DNA from: Epiperipatus broadwayi
Taxonomy: Eukaryota; Onychophora; Udeonychophora; Euonychophora; Peripatidae
DNA length: 64,000 nucleotides
Assembly (NCBI GenBank): GCA_028023455.1
Contig: JAQFVV010012416.1
Coordinates: forward strand, 4,199,594-4,263,593
Direction: 5' to 3'
Part shown: positions 60,907 through 64,000 of the stretch, in pieces
Position numbering within the stretch: position 1 is the stretch's first letter
Layout: every line of letters starts with the position of its first letter
The notes under the pieces: generated by a model
What the model was told of the DNA's origin: nothing
The model's database searches: none
What the model saw: only the letters and a program-made list of their open reading frames with translations
Made by a program: the position numbers and the translations under genes

Positions 60907-61715
60907 ATAAACTAATTACAGTAGAAGGAACTTCAACCCAGACTTTCAAGCTCTCCACAACCTTCCACTTCATCTTCTGCAATTGATACACATGACCACA
61001 TATATGTGAAAAAGATAAATGATCTCCAATATACATCTTTCAAAAAGCAGTCATCAGTTGGTCCATATATATGTATAATGGAGATCATTAATCTTTTTCA
61101 CATAGATGTGATCATGTGTATCAATTGTATAAGAAAGATTGGATAAGTTGTCGAGAGCTTGAAAATCTGAGTTCAAGTCCCTTCTAATTACATTAAGTTT
61201 TGTATAGACAATATACATATATTTGAATATTACATATTCAGCTTGACTATCCTTTTCCTGCATATTTAAATGGGAATATTAAGGTCCTATATGCAAGAGA
61301 TCAGAGTGACTTAAAATCAACGTGGATATGACAATAATATTGACATCAACAAGAGCTTTGAAGGTCCCATCATCAGAATTCCAATGATATGAATGGCTGA
61401 AGAATTGGAGTGTGGATAAGATTGAAGCTTGTCCATTAAAATTTGAAGATTTGCTACCTTAATATAAACTGTGCATTGATTGTATATATGTGTGGGAGAT
61501 GGTGATCTGGACAAAATAATGAGTATCAGTTCAGCAATAAATATCATTTCTCTTTTTCACATGTATGTGGACATGTGTATCAGTTGTATAAGATAGAGTG
61601 TATGATTGTGGAGAGCTTGAAAGTTTGAGTTCATGTACCTTCTAATTACATTAAGTTTAGTATAGACAATGTACATATATTTGAATATTAATTTCAGTAG
61701 AATAAGAAAAGGAAA
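60907..61715 (-). mobile_element. R2 element, inverted and tandem
   Basis: A 125-bp arm (60907-61035) is inverted relative to 61072-61197 (caattgatacacatga against its complement, and gaacttcaacccaga further out). The 61072-61235 sequence is then repeated directly at about 61545-61690, a period of about 459 bp. This is the same inverted-plus-tandem layout and nearly the same unit length as F1, but no hammerhead core was found. Non-coding. Confidence 0.65.
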
Positions 61716-61890
61716 ATAATTCTGAATATTACATAAGGAATATATTACAGTTTTTTTTTAAAGAAAGATATGAAAGATCCATAAATCAGGCCTTTTCAAG
61801 TAAATAACCACTGCATGGCAAAAACTTCTCCAATAGCTTCTCACAGAGAAATAGTAACCGAGAATGCAATATTCACCAGACTTTCTAGTT

Positions 61891-62005
61891 TTTTTTTTTT
61901 TTCCATGTGTCATAGCATCGGCCGGGACGCAAACCCACAACCGTCTGCAACCAACTACTTGCTTGCATGGCGGCTGCGATACCTCTCGGCTAACAATGCA
62001 AGACT
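61891..62005 (-). mobile_element. tRNA-derived SINE, full-length, 16-bp TSD
   Basis: - strand copy of the SINE at 7756. On the + strand it starts with the T-run (its A tail), then ccatgtgtcatagcatcggcc, the B box complement (gacgcaaaccca) and the A box complement (cctctcggcta). Exact 16-bp repeats accagactttctagtt at 61875-61890 and 62006-62021. Retained CG pairs and the exact TSD suggest it is the youngest SINE here. Confidence 0.88.
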
Positions 62006-62021
62006 ACCAGACTTTCTAGTT

Positions 62022-63742
62022 AAGGGAAGAGCATGAACATATGGCAGCTAAGGTTTTCTAGATATTCATTACTGGCCAATGTTGGATAGTCAGCCACACT
62101 GGATATGAAGTAGGACCCTGGAAAAACATCCTACGCTTATAGAAAAGAATTTCACTTGATCTGGGGTTGCTATCTATAAACCTCAAGACTGATACACTTT
62201 GGATTATAATTTAACAAAAACTGAAGTATAGATAGTGTTTTCATTACAAAAGATTGGCATCTCGCTATAAATTGGTATTAAAGAATCTAATTTCAAATAA
62301 GAGTTTGTGCAGCAAAGTCAGTTAAAGTATATAAACCATAGTCATAAAAAACAATGCTTTATCTTAATTATTCATTCAAACATATACTGCAGAATATTGG
62401 GTTGTTGATAACCCTGACTAGTGAATGGATGAATATCTATATGTAAAATGAGTATAAATTCTAGTGTGGAACACTGTTTAAGGAGATGGGTTAATCAGCA
62501 CATAATTCTCCCCAATATTGCAATAATAGAAATCTAATTCAGTAAACTGCAGAAAATTTGTGATGTCTAAATTTTAGTCTGGAATAAGTATTTATATTGA
62601 TTTTTGGTTAAATAAAATCCATCATGTGTTTCAATTGTCATCCAAAAATTGGATGGAAAAATATAGTCTAATTAATGACTATCTAGATATCTAAACTTGA
62701 ATCATGTAAATCATTTCTTATAAGGGTATATGGAATCAGTTATATTTGAAAATTGACTGAGAACAATTTATGATCTAAAGATGTCCATCCCATTAGCTGC
62801 AAACATACATCAAAAAAATCACCATATAACCATGCATGATTTGATGCATTGACCAATGGTAGATTCTGGAGTTCATGCTTCATAGATTGTGGTCCATCTC
62901 TGACCCTTGCAGGATTGACTCATGAATTCCTGAGAAATAAATCATTTGATGATTTACTCTTCATTTAAACTTGTTTAATAATTGTGTAACATAAATATTA
63001 CTCAATAAAAACTATTGATGTTTTACTAAACTCTAACTCTATAATTTTTTTCCACGAAATAGTAATATATTTAAACATTTACACATATTTATATATTAAA
63101 AAAAACCCACCAATATTCAAAATATCACTATTAAATATAAAATAATAAGGTTATTTTTCGATATATTCTTTATATCAATCATGTTAGGCAAATAAAATGA
63201 TGTGAAAACTATTGGTGTTTATTGAAATATAGATTTGTGAAGAGTAAATAGATATGACATTTTAAATTTTGTATTTAATAATGATATTTTTGATAATCAT
63301 GTTTTTTTTAAATGAATATTAGAATAAGTAGCATTAATTTTTATGTAATATTTAAAATATGATTAAACCTTACAGTTAAAAAGGATTTGTATATTTGGTA
63401 TAGCAACTGGACATTAATACAAAGAAATACTTAATTAAATTCAACATAGATGGTGCTGGAGACACTTCTTAAAGATTATATATTAACTTTAATGCCTTTT
63501 AATTTTAATGTTATATAATTATCATCCATCTCTTTAGGTCTGATAGTATTAAAGAAATAGGTGGTATCATCACCATTACTTTTCATAGTTTATTGATATG
63601 TTAAGCATAGACCAATGAGAGTTACAATTACTTACATTAGTTTATGGTTATATATATATATAATATTTTACAGTTATATGATGAAAATAGTTTTTTGTGG
63701 GTTATTAAAACAAAATAATACATGATAAAACCCACAAAAGAA
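62022..63742. other. AT-rich DNA, nothing recognised
   Basis: No supported gene, RNA or shared repeat. Confidence 0.5.
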
Positions 63743-63940
63743 TTTACTTCAATAAAAACTCAAACAAAAGAGTTATTATAGGATAATGAGCAAACTTGTT
63801 TCACCTCAGAGGTTGTCAATTAGTAGTAATTGGTATTTTCCCTGCAACCCTAAAGCTAAAAGTTGTCTCTGTTTACATGGATATAATATTCTGATCTCTA
63901 TTCTTTATTATAATAACAATCCATGGAAATATTTAATTCA
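63743..63940 (+). repeat. Dispersed repeat, copy 2
   Basis: Direct-orientation relative of 47193-47389 (shares tgtttacatggata and the final catggaaatatttaattc region). Here no (GATA)n follows. Confidence 0.72.
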
Positions 63941-64000
63941 ACATATATTAATGCAGTCTTTAAATAATCCACTGCAGCAGGGCAAAGGATTTTTAAACAG

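Noticed and set aside
61371-61410. CUGAUGA on the - strand of R2 (complement of tcatcag) as a hammerhead core
   Set aside because: No stem-loop II of suitable length, no GAAA and no short stem III with NUH follows; the other R2 copy (57430) lacks it.

Overview
The window looks like non-coding, repeat-rich DNA of an AT-rich invertebrate animal genome. Evidence: very high AT content, introns and splice sites rather than operons, tRNA-derived SINEs, hAT DNA transposons, RTE-type and other LINE remnants, an LTR pair, (GATA)n and (TA)n microsatellites, and many small palindromic elements. I cannot name the species; mollusc, chelicerate, flatworm or cnidarian would all fit. No complete host gene is visible.

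Layout. 1-7.7 kb: AT-rich DNA with a few short exon-like stretches on the + strand, ending in a convincing terminal exon (7565-7639) and an AATAAA. 7.7-31.1 kb: three SINE copies or pieces, a deleted hAT element (21627-22093), an unusual CpG-retaining segment (22921-24960), a G-depleted block (26.4-27.3 kb), and seven loci (six elements and one end fragment) of a palindromic/tandem repeat called family F1 here. 30.5-32.7 kb: an RTE-type LINE pseudogene whose reading frame is split by an eighth F1 locus. 38.05-44.18 kb: one 6.1-kb hAT transposon with exact 8-bp target duplications, a decayed transposase, and a probable 2.8-kb nested insertion. 44.3-45.3 kb: 3' end of a second LINE on the - strand. 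47.2-48.5 kb: a repeat followed by more than 1 kb of (GATA)n. 50.4-55.3 kb: a non-coding LTR-type element. 56.7-57.2 kb: a second palindromic family, F2. 57.2-57.7 and 60.9-61.7 kb: a third family, R2. 61.9 kb: a SINE. The rest is plain AT-rich DNA.

The main result is in F1 and F2. Both carry a 30-nt block reading as a type I hammerhead ribozyme core: CUGANGA, a 13-nt stem-loop II, GAAAC (or AAAAC), a two-base loop, then GUC/AUC/GUU. In F1 it is flanked by complementary stem I arms. F1 copies are built of 443-457-bp units in tandem and inverted arrangement, flanked by 10-15-bp direct repeats. This is the layout known for Penelope-like retroelement pseudo-LTRs and for animal retrozymes. F2 has diverged strongly in sequence but keeps the 30-nt core length, the 5-nt loop II, and stem II pairing with different bases. 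The F1/F2/R2 set is the best candidate for an undescribed system here: a group of hammerhead-bearing non-autonomous retroelements, one of which jumped into an RTE element.
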